Part shown: positions 10,690 through 22,576 of the stretch, one piece after another
How the letters are laid out: every line of letters starts with the position of its first letter
How positions within the stretch are numbered: position 1 is the stretch's first letter
NCBI GenBank assembly: GCA_015178975.1
Contig: WHVD01000012.1
Span: 496,001 to 560,000 of the forward strand
Origin: Hysterangium stoloniferum
Lineage: Eukaryota; Basidiomycota; Agaricomycetes; Hysterangiales; Hysterangiaceae
DNA: 64,000 bases
Reading direction: 5' to 3'
The notes under the pieces: generated by a model
Told to the model about the DNA's origin: nothing
The model's database searches: none
The model's input: the letters and a program-made list of their open reading frames with translations, nothing else
Translations under genes and position numbers: made by a program

Positions 10690-11830
10690 GGTCCAGAACA
10701 ACTTTGGGTGCATTTCCAAGTTCAGTGGTCAGAATCCAGGATGTTTCTTTGTCTGTACCTTTGTAGCCAGACCATTTTACTTAGGTAGAGTAGTTTACAA
10801 GCATGCCACCTATGATCAATTTTGGAATCTAACATGGCCTCAATTTCAAATTCAGGCTTTCCATCAATAATAACAGGTGGGGGAGGAGGTTGGATATGTT
10901 TGGTGATGGTATTTGGTGTGGCCAGTTCTAGTATGGAGATATAGAAAATTGGATGTACTGCACACATGGTATCAGGGAGGCAAAGGGTGAATGAATGGGT
11001 ACCAGCTTGTGCAATGATGTTGTATGGACCAAGATATTTTTCAGCAAGTTTTTTTGTGGGTCAGGTAGTCCTAAAAAACTCAGCTTTAACAAAGACTTGG
11101 TTGTTGTCATTAAAATTGGGTGCCCAAAGATGTCAGTGGTCTGCTGATGTTTGGGTACATATGTATATGCTTGAGTGTCAAGTAGGGACTGCTGAAGAGT
11201 GTGGTGAAGTTTGTCTAGATCAGTGACAAACTCCTGAGCATCGGCAGAGGCCAGATCATGTTCTGGGGATGGACTGTGATATGTGCAGAAGGACAGGTGC
11301 TGATATGAAAGTGTCTTTGAGTTGTTGAAAGGGTGTTCTGCACTGATCTGTGAAGTTCCATGGGGCCCCTTTACAAGTAAGGGGAATGGAAATGTCTGAA
11401 TAGTTGTAGATGAAATGACAGTAGAAGTTGGCAAAACCGAGAAAAGACTGAATGTCTTTAACCTTTTGGGGTTCTGGCCATTCACAAATAGTCTGGATTT
11501 TGTCTTTATCCATTGTAAGTCCATCAGGTCCCATGATGAAGCCTAGATATTTGATCTGATCAACATCAAAAAAACCCTGTGCTTTTGGAGCCTCCAAAAC
11601 ACTTCACAAACATGTTTGTTGTATTGTGTAAGGTCCTCTGAATAAATGAGGCTGTCATCTAGGTATATGATGACACAAATGTGTAGTAAGTCACTGAGGA
11701 TGTCATTCATAAATCACTGGAAGGCCACTGGGGCATTAGTGAGCCCACATAGCATGACCAACCATTCAAAAGAACCATACCGTGTTTGGAATGCCATTTT
11801 CCATTCATCACCTTCAGTGATCTATTGTTA
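10690..11830 (-). pseudogene. Internally deleted Ty3/Gypsy pol with chromodomain (minus)
   Basis: Read leftward: reverse transcriptase from about 11830 (IYLDDSLIYSED near 11670), thumb/connection 11597-11256 ([23 protein letters not shown]), then a jump to the integrase C-terminus (AQEFVTDLDKLHHTL) and a chromodomain with its linker (HIQPPPPPVIIDGKPEFE, CKLLYL) at 10967-10722. RNase H and the integrase core are missing, and frames change at least twice. It is close to the Gypsy at 56623-62716, which has the same linker and chromodomain. Confidence 0.8.
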
Positions 11831-12626
11831 AGTGCATGGCTCATGGGTGGGTCTCCAGGGGAAACCCACAGAGGTTCTGGGGAGGACTTGGCTTCAGCTT
11901 CTGTGCTGCACCCTCACATGATTGTGTTGTCCAACTTCAAACAGGAGCAGATGGGAAACCTGTGGGTCCGAAAATATGCTGAGGCAGATACTAAGTTGAA
12001 GCTAAGTTGATTTTCTGATTGAATTGTAAGCACAGGTAGTAGCTAGACTATATAGACTAATAGATTATTGTACCACATATCCAGAGATACAATAAGACAA
12101 TAAACCAGATTTCAAACTGATTTGGAAAACCTTTCAAAAATCCTAATATTTGGCCAAATTTTCTAAGAATTCTTTGAACTGATAAATTGTTTGAAAACTT
12201 TAAGTTTTAGTAGAATTTTCCAAAATAGAAAATCATATCTGAAAACTTTAAATATTTGTATCAGAAAATCTGAGGAAACATCATTAGTCAGAGTTTTTTG
12301 ATATAAATATTTAAAGTTTTCAGAGATGATTTTCCACTTTGGAAAATCCTACTAAAACTTGAAATTTTCAAAACATTTATCAGTTCAAAGAATTCCTAGA
12401 AAATTTGGCCAAATAGTAGGATTTTTGGAAGGTTCTTTAACTCCAAAAACCTTGGGGTGCCTCCAGTGAGGGGCAGACTGAACCAGATATCAAATGGGTA
12501 AATATGGATTGGGAACAAGGGGTCTGGAATGTCTGGGCAGAGTCTGGTGGCTAGTTTATGTGATATTGAAAGTTGAATACCTATAGGATAGGGCCTGGGT
12601 CCCAGCAGATTTCCTGGTCCTAACAG
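11830..12626 (-). mobile_element. Diverged family-A LTR carrying a fold-back insertion
   Basis: 11850-12060 matches the minus-oriented LTR at 20561 (tttcc/ctccagaga/ggaaaccca, ttggcttcagctt, gtgttgtccaa, gattttctga, agactatatagac). 12585-12626 matches its other end (gggtcccagcag...cctaaca). The middle is occupied by a palindromic element (12123-12434). It may be the 5' LTR of the deleted Gypsy to its left. Confidence 0.6.
12123..12434. repeat. Fold-back (palindromic) element, about 310 bp
   Basis: Two arms of about 145-155 bp, 12123-12281 and 12289-12434, are near-perfect reverse complements (shared words: ttggccaaattttct, aattctttgaactgat, gaaaactttaaatattt) around a few-base centre. No ORF. 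It would form a long hairpin in RNA. A MITE/fold-back transposon is the likely class; no target duplication was resolved. Confidence 0.75.
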
Positions 12627-12747
12627 TACCCTCCCTTTAAGGTTAAAGTCCCAAAGGGGCCCTAGAACTTATTATGGTCCATCAGTTACATATATATGTC
12701 AAGACATCAGGTGATCTGGAAGGTAAGGTTCAAATGTGAGGAGCATA

Positions 12748-13430
12748 CAGTGGCTCAAAAAATTGTTCCAATGTTTTGTTGTTTTGGAAAGATTGATTCG
12801 CAATACAAATACCAGACATCAGAAGATTCTTAAAATATTATCCCATATAGTATAGCATATTAGCTTGAATTGTATGCTGAGCCTATGTAATTTGAAGCCA
12901 AAATGGTGGAATAATAAATGAAACAAGATAATCCCCTCATTGGAACAATTTTTTGACCCTATATTATTTTAACAGAAAAGCTACTATTTCAGTAAAAATA
13001 TAAGTCTAAACCAATTGTAATAATAATGAACATGTCATGTGACTTTGTTTACATCTGTTTGACATGTTGACAGTTGGTTCAACCACTTCTTAGATTTTAC
13101 CATTACTATGAAAGCTATTTTTGATATTCAGCACTTTAATATTATCTCTCTTCTTCCAGAGAGGTGTTCCTATCCTCAAATCCAGACTAACACTGACTCA
13201 TGAAGGGATAGAATAAGTGTGATCAAGGTTGAAGTACTTTTGGATAAAGAAAACACCCTAGCTGGCCATCCTTCCAAGCTTATTACTCATGACAAACAGT
13301 CAATTGGTGCACAGTAATGCAATGGGGTTATGTGTCAAATACAATGGATGCACATAAAAACAGTCAAATAAGTGCCCGTATTATCTTTCCATTTCACAGT
13401 AACACTAAGTTGCTATTATAAATAAATTTG
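12748..13430 (+). mobile_element. Tc1-like remnant: one TIR plus transposase N-terminus
   Basis: TA followed by CAGTGGCTCAAAAAATTG at 12748 and an inverted copy at 12938-12959 give the same two-site TIR layout as the Tc1 copies at 49585 and 50881. Downstream, about 13140-13420 (plus) gives transposase N-terminal scraps: VEVLLDKENTLAGHPSKL then HDKQSI, comparable to GGHPSKLSTANIH in the copy at 50836. Stops and frame changes make it dead. The catalytic part is gone. Confidence 0.55.
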
Positions 13431-14398
13431 ACCTGCAGAGGATGGTCACACTTTATTGAATATACAAAATTTTACTGAATAATCCCCATATTTTTCAAGT
13501 AAGACTATTCCTTCTGGCCATAACAACTTATTCTATAAGTTTATCTTTAATTACCTGAAATTTCATCTTTAAAATATGCATGCCCTTTTAAAATATGCAC
13601 AAATGACATGCACAAATGACATAGTTGCACAAAAATATTTGGGTTATGACTTAATCTTTGGGTTATAATGTATTCTCTTGTATACAAGCAAACTTTCAAA
13701 TATATTTCATATAATTTAAATTTAGTTGGCTTAGAGAGTTAACCAGAACTATCTGGGGTACCAATCCCCATTGTGCAATTTATTCCAAAAGAATAATCTA
13801 CAGATGATTGTTTGACTAAATTTTGTCAGATATAGGATAAATATTAATATTTTTGCATTCTTTAGAGTGATACCTAATCAACTGAATTTGATTAAATATT
13901 AATTCTACAGCAAACAATATGAATGTATATACTTTATTGAATAAATTGTTTTAAAGGTTTTGGGTTATCCTCCTGAGTCAAACCTCAGAAAAATACAGTA
14001 GATGGTTCAGGGAATCTTCCATTCATAACTGTGTGTTATTATTTTGTGAATGTACATATGGTACAGATGACTTGTTACTCAGTGCTCACAGTCATACTAC
14101 TGATACTACACTGAGAATGCTGTAAATTTCATTTCCTGAACAGCTAACAGTGACCCAGCATAGTACTTGTCAATATATTCAATGAGCAGTTATTCAAGAA
14201 GCAACTGTGTTGTAAGTACCTTGCACTGCTTATAATTGCACACATCCTGACAGTAGCATTTTCCAGTGAATTTAACACTTCCATTGTTCTGGCAGTTCTA
14301 GGTATACACAGAGTTACAGTTGTTTACCATATTTATAGACGAATATCTCAGTGCTAATCAGTTATGATACAATTCTGACTCTTCATTTGGAAATCTAG
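13431..14398. other. AT-rich stretch, nothing recognised
   Basis: No gene or clear repeat family seen. 13955-13980 (aaggttttgggttatcctcctgag) resembles the words at the start of the Copia fragment at 3517, which may be chance. Confidence 0.3.
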
Positions 14399-17300
14399 TT
14401 GGTATGGAAGGGCAAGATCAGACTGGCACATGCACTGTACATCAGTGCCCAATATTCATCTCGTGTCAACTATGCACCGCCACCAGGGCCACCCCCTGGA
14501 CCTCCCTTCCAGACTACATCAATGCAATGGGGGTCCGCAATCGGAACTGTACCTATGGAAGTAGATCGGGATCTTAGGACACAGCAATGCATCCCGCTCA
14601 ATACCTGTCGTAAATGTGGACAGGTGGGTCATTGGGCACATGATTGTCCAGAGATAAGGGAGATCCTCTGTTTCCTCGCAGAAGACCCAGAAGACCTGTT
14701 GGCATTCACTCAAGATATATTGGCAGTAGAGGATGCAGGCCAGCTTTCCAATGTGGACAAGGAGCCACCTGTTAGAAAACATGAGTAATGTAGAAAATGA
14801 ATAGCCAGACTGGGGATTGAACCCAGGATCTCTCGATTACATAACGAAGGTGTTAACCACTACACCATCTGACCTTGGGTAGGTTTGGTCTTACACTGTA
14901 CTTAAGGATATAACCCTAAGCGCCATTCCTATTAGGTCATATACACACTGAACTCAGAGCTGTACACCATATGGTCCCAGTTGGAACAATGGTTGGTATT
15001 ATATAATCTAACACCACCCCCATGGAGACAGTCAGTAGAACAGGATTTTCCCCCCAGCAATGAGTGAGGGATGTGCCCTCGTTGCTTATTCAGGACCAAC
15101 TTCACAGTGTAATGATAGATAAGATAGAGCCCCAATACACTCCTTCTACTTATACTGAAACTGTGAAACCAATCATCACATCTAATCACCCAAAACCCTA
15201 CCTTCATCTCCCAAAGTGGGAGCGAAGGTTGCCATCCATCTACATCATATGCTCAACCCCCTCGACCAATTCCTTGTCCTTGCCGATTCAGATTCAGGCA
15301 ACAGACACTGCCAAGATCCATGCCCTGAGTGCTCTTTTAGATTGTGGTGTTACAGGACTGTTCATTGACAGGGATTTTGTTAAAAAGAAGTGCCTCACCA
15401 CTTGTTCCCTCACTCGTCCAATTCCAGTCCTTAATGTCAATGGCACTCACAATGAAGCAGGTGCTATCACAGAAGTAGTTGACCTCATCCTGCATTACAG
15501 AGATCATTATGAGCATGCTGTCTTTGCAGTCACCAGTTTGGGTCGCCACAAGATGCTTCTCGGATTCACCTGGCTGCAACAGCACAACCCAGAGGTGGAT
15601 TGGTCAACAGGCAAGGTCACCATGAGTCGATGTCCATCCCAATGCCGGACTTGCCAACAAGAGTTAAAGGAAGAACATCAGGCAGCTGCAAAGCTCCGGG
15701 TCTGTTGTACTGGGCCATTACCGATGCCCACCACTCCTATAGAAGAGGATTCAACAATAGAGGGAGAGGCGGAAGAAGATACTGAAGAAGATACTGATCT
15801 TCGAGAGGATGGAGACCGCATTTGGGTAACCTCACTCCCCCCAGCAGAAGAGTTTATTTGTGCAAGTACCACCACCTCTCAGCGTCTTGCAGAGGCATTT
15901 CATCGTAATTCCCAACCAACAACTTCAGGTAAAGGATCAGTACAAGATCAAATTCCTGTGTACCTGCATGGCATGAATATGTGGACATCTTTTCCAAGGC
16001 CTCCTTTGACAGACTCCCTGACCAGAAATCCTGGGACCATGCCATCAAACTGGTACCAGATGCCAAACCTTCATCTTACAAGGTGTACCCTTTAGCTCCA
16101 AATGAACAGGCAGAGCTTGACACCTTCCTTCAAGAGAACTTATCCACAGGCTGTATCTGACCCTCAAGTCACCCATGGCTTCCCCAGTCTTCTTTATCAA
16201 GAAAAAGGATGGGTCCCTTAGTTTAGTACAGGACTATCGTGTTCTCAATGCTGTCACTATAAAGAACCAATATCCCCTTCCTTTGATCTCTGACCTTATC
16301 AATCAGCTCCATGGAGCTCGCTATTTCACCAAATTAGATGTACACTGGGGCTATAACAATGTGAGGATCAAGAAAGGGGATGAATGGAAAGCAGCCTTCC
16401 GCACCAACCGTGGATTGTTTGAACCCCTTGTTATGTTTTTTGGACTCACCAACAGCCCATCCACCTTCCAGACAATGATGAATGACATTTTCCATGACTT
16501 CATTATGGAGGGTGTGGTGGTCATTTATCTGGATGACATCTTGATATTCACCAAAACACTGCAAGAGCACTACCATGTGTCACATTTAGTCATGCAAGGG
16601 CTATGCCAGCATAAACTCTATCTTAGGCCAGAGAAGTGTGAATTTGAGAAGACCAAGATTGGGACTCATTATTTCAGAGGGTCAGGTGGAGATTGATCCA
16701 ATCAAAGTGGCTGGTGTAGCAGAATGGCCAACCCCAGTCTTTCCTGGGGTTCACCAACTTCTACCGACACTTCATCAAGGATTTCTCCCACCATGTGCAT
16801 CCCCTGTTTGATCTCCCAAGAAGGAGCAGCCTTGGAAGTGGGGTGAGAAGGAAGTGGATGCCTTCCACACTCTCAAGCATCTGGTGACTTCAGCACCAGT
16901 TCTTGCCTTTGCGAAAGATGACCTTCCATACCGTATTGAGGCTGACAGTTCAGACTTTGCCACAGGTACAGTACTGTCTCAGCCGTCACAGGAGGATGGC
17001 AAGTGGCATCTCATTGCATTCTACTCCAAAAGCCTCAATGAGGTGGAATGCAATTATGACATTCATGATAAGGAGATGCTGGCTATCATCCAGGCACTGG
17101 AAGAGTGGCATCACTTTGTAGAAGGTGCTGAGCATAAATTTGAGATCTGGACAGACCATAAGAACCTGGAATACTTTCACACATCCAAGAAGTTGAACCG
17201 GAGGCAAGCCAGATGGTCACTTTACTTGGCACGGTTTGACTTTGAAATGCATCATCGTCCCGGAGCCTCTATGGGAAAATCAGATGCTCTATCCAGACGT

Positions 17301-18957
17301 GCTGACCATGGTTCTGGTGCAGAAGACAACAAGGATAGGGTACTCCTCCGACTGGAATTGTTTGCTGTTCAAGCATTGGAAGGGGTAGAGGTTTATGGTG
17401 AAGAATGGGACATCCTGAAGGATGTCTGGAAAGGCTTAAAGGAATCCACTCCAGAAGATGGAGTGGCAAATGCCATTCAGGAGATGCGGAAGACTAAAAA
17501 CAGGTCTATACAATCCTCAGAGTGGTCAGAATCAGAGATCCTACTCCTGTTTTGTGGTAAGGTATATGTTCCAGACCACTTAGATCTCCACTGCCACATC
17601 ATGGCCCAACATCACGATACCAAGGTAACAGGCCACCCTGGCAGATGGAAGACCTTAGAACTCATTTCCAGGAATTACTGGTGGCCCCAAATATCCAGAC
17701 ATGTAGGAATCTATGCCAAGACTTGTGATGTGTGTTGCAGACAAAGATCATCTGGCATAAACCTATGGGCCAGTTGCATCCATTGCCAAATCCCAGTCAA
17801 TGCTGGGAAGTGATCAGTGTGGACTTTATTACGGAACTGCCAGAGGCCCATGGTTTTGATGCAATTATGAATGTGGTCAACTCACTCTCTAAATGGGCAC
17901 ACTTCATCCCTACCATTACCACAGTATCAGCAGCAGGTACAGCACATCTTTTTCTACAGCATGTTTGGAAACTACATGGCTTGCCAGTGAAGGTGATTTC
18001 TGATTGGGGATCACAGTTTGTGGCAGAATTCACCAAGGAACTCTACCACTTGCTTGGCATCAAGATAGCCTCCTCTATGGCCTATCATCCTCAGACAGAT
18101 GGACAGACAGAACGTCTCAACATGGAACTAGAGCAATACATACGGGTGTTCACAAATGAGCGACAGGATGACTGGGATGAATTACTCCCCTTAGCAGAGT
18201 TCCAATACAATAACCACATACATATGTACATTCTTCCACACAACACACACCATTTATGGTTGACACTGGTCGTCGTCTGCACATGGGTTTCGAACCACAT
18301 CAGGTGTCATCCAGATTGGAATCAGTAAATGAACTTAAGGAGTGTATGGCAGATGCCCTACAGGAAGCTAGGGCTGCCTTACAGAAATCAAAGGATGACA
18401 TGGTGAGATACTATAACCGATGGCGAGAACCCACTCCAATCTATCATCCAGGAGATAAGGTGTTTTTGGATGCAAGTAATCTGGCTACTACCCGACCATC
18501 GGCCAAACTGGCACACCAGCATTTGGGTCCCTTCACAGTGGAAAGGGCAGTGGGCACACATGCATATCAACTATGGTTACCTCAAAAGCTCAAACATTTA
18601 CACCCAGTCTTCCCTGTTGTTAAACTCATGCTAGCTCCAGTGGATCCATTTCCAGGCCACCCTAAGCCCTACCAACCCCCCCCAGATCTTGTAGGTAACC
18701 AAGAGGAATATGAGGTAGAGGTCCTAGATAGCAGAATGCACTACAGGAAGTTCCAGTATCTCATCAAATGGAGAGGTTATGGCTATGAGGAAAATGAGTG
18801 GGTAGATGCCAAGGATGTCCATGCACCAGAGCTGGTGGCAGAGTTTCATCGACTACACTCAGGGGCACCCAGACCCATTCAGGAGGAAGACTTTGCCATT
18901 TTCAGGGACCCCAAGTTGAGGTTGGATAACACTCATGTGTCGGGATGCCACACCTAG
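14399..18957 (+). pseudogene. Ty3/Gypsy (chromovirus) gag-pol, frameshifted
   Basis: Order of domains: end of Gag with zinc knuckle CRKCGQVGHWAHDC (14399-14788); protease-like domain with LLDCGVTGLFID (15064-16095; DSG changed to DCG); reverse transcriptase with [11 protein letters not shown] (16175-16696); RNase H (16854 on, WTDHKNLEYF); integrase zinc finger (H-x-H...CDVC) and core (VDFITELPE, ISDWGSQF, TDGQTERLN); chromodomain (YLIKWRGYGYEENEWVD, about 18750-18810). Frames break near 14800-15060, 16690-16850, 17750 and 18240, so no complete polyprotein is possible. Some conserved Arg are His or Trp (LDVHWGY, ISDWG), consistent with CpG decay. The 5' part of Gag and clear flanking LTRs are missing. 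Confidence 0.9.
14802..14874 (-). tRNA. tRNA-like sequence (probable pseudogene or SINE head)
   Basis: 73 nt read leftward fold as a cloverleaf: 7-bp acceptor (GGTCAGA/TCTGGCT with two G-U pairs), D arm GTGT...ACAC, T arm CTGGG/CCCAG. Box A (TGGTGTAGTGG) and box B (GGTTCAATCCC) both fit the Pol III consensus. The anticodon arm is poor: a mismatch, and loop TATGTAA with A at position 33 in place of the universal U. The triplet at 34-36 would be TGT (Thr), but the body looks more Gln-like from memory. It sits between gag and pol of a dead Gypsy element, so a pseudogene or tRNA-derived insertion is more likely than a working gene. Confidence 0.55.
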
Positions 18958-19060
18958 ATAGTTATCTTGTATTTAGATACTTATATATACTTTGGATTCC
19001 TCTATCAGTGTGATATCCACTACTAGGGTTGCCCTTACAGCTGCCACCACGTACATCCTG

Positions 19061-19093
19061 ATGGACACACAGTGCTTCACACTGTGTGTCCAT
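19061..19093. repeat. Perfect 14-bp inverted repeat (hairpin)
   Basis: ATGGACACACAGTG and CACTGTGTGTCCAT surround the 5-nt loop cttca. It is followed 160 bases later by AT-rich tandem taaata. No gene ends close enough to call it a terminator. Confidence 0.5.
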
Positions 19094-19654
19094 GGGGCCT
19101 CCTTGTGCACCAGTACTGCAAATGCAGTTGGCACCTATGCAAGTGCCAGCATGCTGGGTGGACCTACACAGTGCCGGGTGGGATTACATAAGTGCCAAAG
19201 CACAGTTATGCACTGTAGGGTGCATACATGCCATTTTTCTGCTTTTCTCAGATTTTTAATAAATAAAAAATACTAAATAAATATTAAATAAATAGAATAA
19301 ATAGTGGACCTGTGCATACTCATTTCTTTAGTTTCAATCTCTTAGGAATCCCACTAAAACAAGTGTGATCTCCCCTGTCATTGAGCTGTCCCCTCCTCAC
19401 TTTATATTTATATATTCTATCTTGTGTTTGGTAGCCTTGTTAGTGTTGCCCTAACAGTACCATTTGAGCCCTCAGGTTAGTTGTTTACTGATTAGCCATA
19501 GGGCATGTAATGCAGGCAGTATTCCACACCTTGGCCATTCTGCAAACTGCAGCAGTGCTTAGTGTACACAGTGATTAATCTATTTAGTACAAGGCTGTGG
19601 CCCATGGGGGGCAAGTCCCCACCATGCTACCACCCTACACCTTTACTCAGTTGC

Positions 19655-20115
19655 TTCGTGACCTGGTGGATCAATAATAATGTCTTTAGTCTTTAAAGAC
19701 TACATCAGCAGTCATATCTGTCTTGGAATCATATTTTCAAATACTTGATTACAAAACGTTTGTATTACCTTCTGTGACCATGTCATATTAAAGGCTTATG
19801 TATGTACATTCCAGCTTCCCATTTATGCTCATTCAGAGACTTATTTTAAGGTGATTAATGTTTACATATCCAGAATTATTTATACATTATATACATTTGC
19901 AAATTCACTGAATCTAAAAAACAAAAGTCAGTCTCCTTCTGGAATCTTGCTGAATACTTAGTTATGGATCAATAATAACATCTACATATTTGGCTTGGAA
20001 TAGTAGTTTCATTCTTCCTCAATTTGTTTCTCTTGAAGTGTCAGGTGTTTTGTTCCACATTGGACTTCCAACTTCCCATATGGCTGTGATTGCCCCATTT
20101 ATTCTCTTTCATACT
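19655..20115 (-). pseudogene. Helitron-type helicase C-terminal scraps
   Basis: On the minus strand, TADVVFKD (about 19690) and a second partial copy (PYGKLEV... then DVIID, 20080-19920) match pieces of the helicase end at 53870-54200, where the same order is GQFYVG...TANVVFKDVTID. The scraps are full of stops and occur as two partial copies in a row. Confidence 0.4.
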
Positions 20116-20560
20116 CATACTGTAAGGGCAACCCTAGTAGTGGATATCACACTAGTAGAGGAAATCCAAAGATATATATAAGTGACTAAATACAAGATAA
20201 CTATCTACTCACCTAGTAGAGGAAATCCAAAGAGAAAAGTCTAAGGAAACTCTACCAGGTGTGACATGTCAGCTATACAGCACACAGTGTATTTTCCCAC
20301 GCCTTAAGCGCCCTCATACATCAGTTAAATATGTACTCTATAAAGAATAAGGTGTCCTGTAATGGGTAGGTAATAAAAGGGAATAGACAATAGAGGATAA
20401 TCTAAGGGATACTAATCTGGGTAATATAAAGTGTGAATGACTTGTCCCCTTACACATACCCCACTTTCCTTCCATTCCACTCATCTGTCTGTCATTGAAT
20501 CTTTAGTATAAATTATTGTCTTGTATCCTACTAATCTCCAATTCAAACATTGATTTAAAA

Positions 20561-21364
20561 TGTTAGGGTACATATACGGCGGGTTTCCAGAGAAACCCAT
20601 GGGATATCCAGTAGGACTTGGCTTCAGCTTATAGGCTGCACCCTCACGAGATCGTGTTGTCCAATTTCAGACAGGCGGACAGGAATCCTGGGGAGTCCGG
20701 CAGGGTTTGTGGGTCGAGGGGTCATAGGTTGGAGGTCATGGGTTGAGAGGTCAGGGAGTCGGGATAAATAAGAGAGATAGATGTGTTGGAGCCCATGGGC
20801 TCCAACTAGTGGGAGCAGTGTAATTCAAGGAGGAGTTTAGAGCGGAAAATGTATTAGATTACTGGGGGGAATCTAAGCCGATTTTCTGACTGGATTGTAT
20901 GTACAACATCTGCCAGACTATATAGACCGTGGAATGAATAACATACCAAATCCAGTAATAATGAAATGAAACTAGCAAAACATAAAGCGAGAATAGTAAA
21001 CACCAAATTTGGTGTTAGGAACAGGACGGAATGGAGCGGAGTCTGAATCGTGACAAATCATAAACCATAATGGGAAATGGAGCGGGAGCAGAGTCCGAAT
21101 TGTGACAGGTCAATGACTAAAATGGGAACGGGGCTCAGTTAGAGGGATGATGTGTTTTCCGAGCATGGGACGAGGTTGGACATAGACAGGGATGGAGTCC
21201 GGTGGGTATTCCAGTGACTGATACATGATGTAACGAAGTCGAACGTAGACAAGTCTGACATACAGAGTCTGGTGGGAATTCCGGTGAACTGACAATGGGT
21301 GCATATAGGGTGTGGGTGCGTATAAGTTAGTGCCCGGAGTCCAGCGGGAATTCCAGTTGTAACA
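20561..21364 (-). mobile_element. Solo LTR, Gypsy family A, with 5-bp target duplication
   Basis: 804 bp from TGTTAGGGTAC to CAGTTGTAACA, in reverse orientation relative to 2276-3115 and 55797-56588. The exact direct repeat TAAAA flanks it (20556-20560 and 21365-21369). This is the 5-bp target duplication expected for Gypsy integration, and it fixes both ends. Nothing inside is coding. Confidence 0.85.
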
Positions 21365-21377
21365 TAAAACCTTTCTG

Positions 21378-22141
21378 TTAAGAACCACATTGTTCAGGTC
21401 CCTATGTGTATTTTCAACCTACATATGTATACTGTCCTCCGGCATTGTGATACCCAATAACACACCCACTTAATGACTTCCTTTTCCAGCCACTCTATCT
21501 CAATTCTGTTCTAATGACATTCCATTATTCTTTGCATCACAGCACTTCACCATATCATTTGCCACCTCAGAATATTTATCTTTTTTCTGTTGTCTTGCAT
21601 TTCTTTTCTTAATATCTTGTTCAGTTTCCTGATTTCCTTTGTTATGTTAATACCAAATCTCCATTGTCAGCTCTGTGCTTCCATTTACTTTTGTATAAAA
21701 CCCCATCATGTTCACTACTATCCTTCAGTTTGAATATTGACTCAGAACACCCATTTGGAATCCCCCTCTCATGTTTAGAAGTGTATGCAATAATACCTTC
21801 ATTCACCTTTTAAGTATTGTTCACACTGCTAAATCCTTTTGCTGCATTCATACTCCCATTCTACTCATCTGTCTGTCATTAAATATTTTAGTATAAATTA
21901 TTGTCTTATATTCTACTAATTTCCAGTCCAAATATTCAGTTAGAACCTACCTGTTAGGAACTATGTCATTTAGGCCCCTATATGTGTTCTCAACCTATAC
22001 TCTGGTATCCTGACATTGGTATTCCTGATGTAACATCTCTGATGACAGTGTACTGACAACTCACCCACTTAATGACTTCATTTCCTAGCCACTCCATCCC
22101 ATTTTCCTTCTGATGGTATTCTATTATTCCTTGCATTACTT
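21378..22141 (-). repeat. Direct repeat with minus-strand coding remnants
   Basis: 21378-21545 and 21957-22141 are diverged direct copies (gttaRgaac, cccacttaatgacttc, cattatt.tttgcat). Their minus-strand translations share KVMQGIIEYHQKENG and WLGNEVIKWV. The spacer (21546-21956) resembles 10171-10400 in reverse. Probably pieces of the Helitron-associated element; not a gene. Confidence 0.4.
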
Positions 22142-22576
22142 TGTCACAACTGTCACAAGTCACATTATTGTCACAAACATTCAAAGGTAATTTTCGACAA
22201 CTCTTCGACTCACCGAATTTGACTTGACAGACCCAAACATTATTTGACACCATCAAATCTCTTTTGACATGTCTCATTTTGATGTCATGTATGATTTTAT
22301 TATTACTTCATAACATAGTCATAACGATATGAAGAAAAGCATAAAAGGGCCATGAAAGGAGTGAGGAAAGTCAGTCAAAATATCTGTAAATTAGTGATAC
22401 TAGTAATCTAACGTGTCGTAACTTCTTCAACAAATACTTCCATGAGTTCTCGTGACTGGTAATAGCCTCTTACTTCATCGACAGGGCAAACAAATATATA
22501 CTTCGTTGAACGAGGCTTTCGAATTCAATCAGTAGAATATTATTTGACTTTATTGAAGAATAATTGATTCGTGACA
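22142..22576 (+). mobile_element. 5' LTR of the stop-riddled Gypsy element
   Basis: 435 bp from TGTCACAACTGTCAC to GATTCGTGACA: perfect TGTCAC/GTGACA ends, directly before the gag start at 22601. No matching 3' LTR follows because the element is truncated at about 26075. Confidence 0.7.

Larger units (their letters stand above)
18953..20210. repeat. Inverted LTR-edge copies flanking Helitron scraps
   Basis: 18953-19040 and 20118-20210 are reverse complements (gatagttatcttgtattta, gatatccactactagggtt). A related edge, ttgccctaaca, lies at 19446-19456. These look like ends of an LTR family starting TGTAAGGGCAACCC. Their positions in opposite orientation around 19.0-20.2 kb suggest two separate insertions, not one element. 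The interior 19094-19654 has no gene. Confidence 0.45.
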
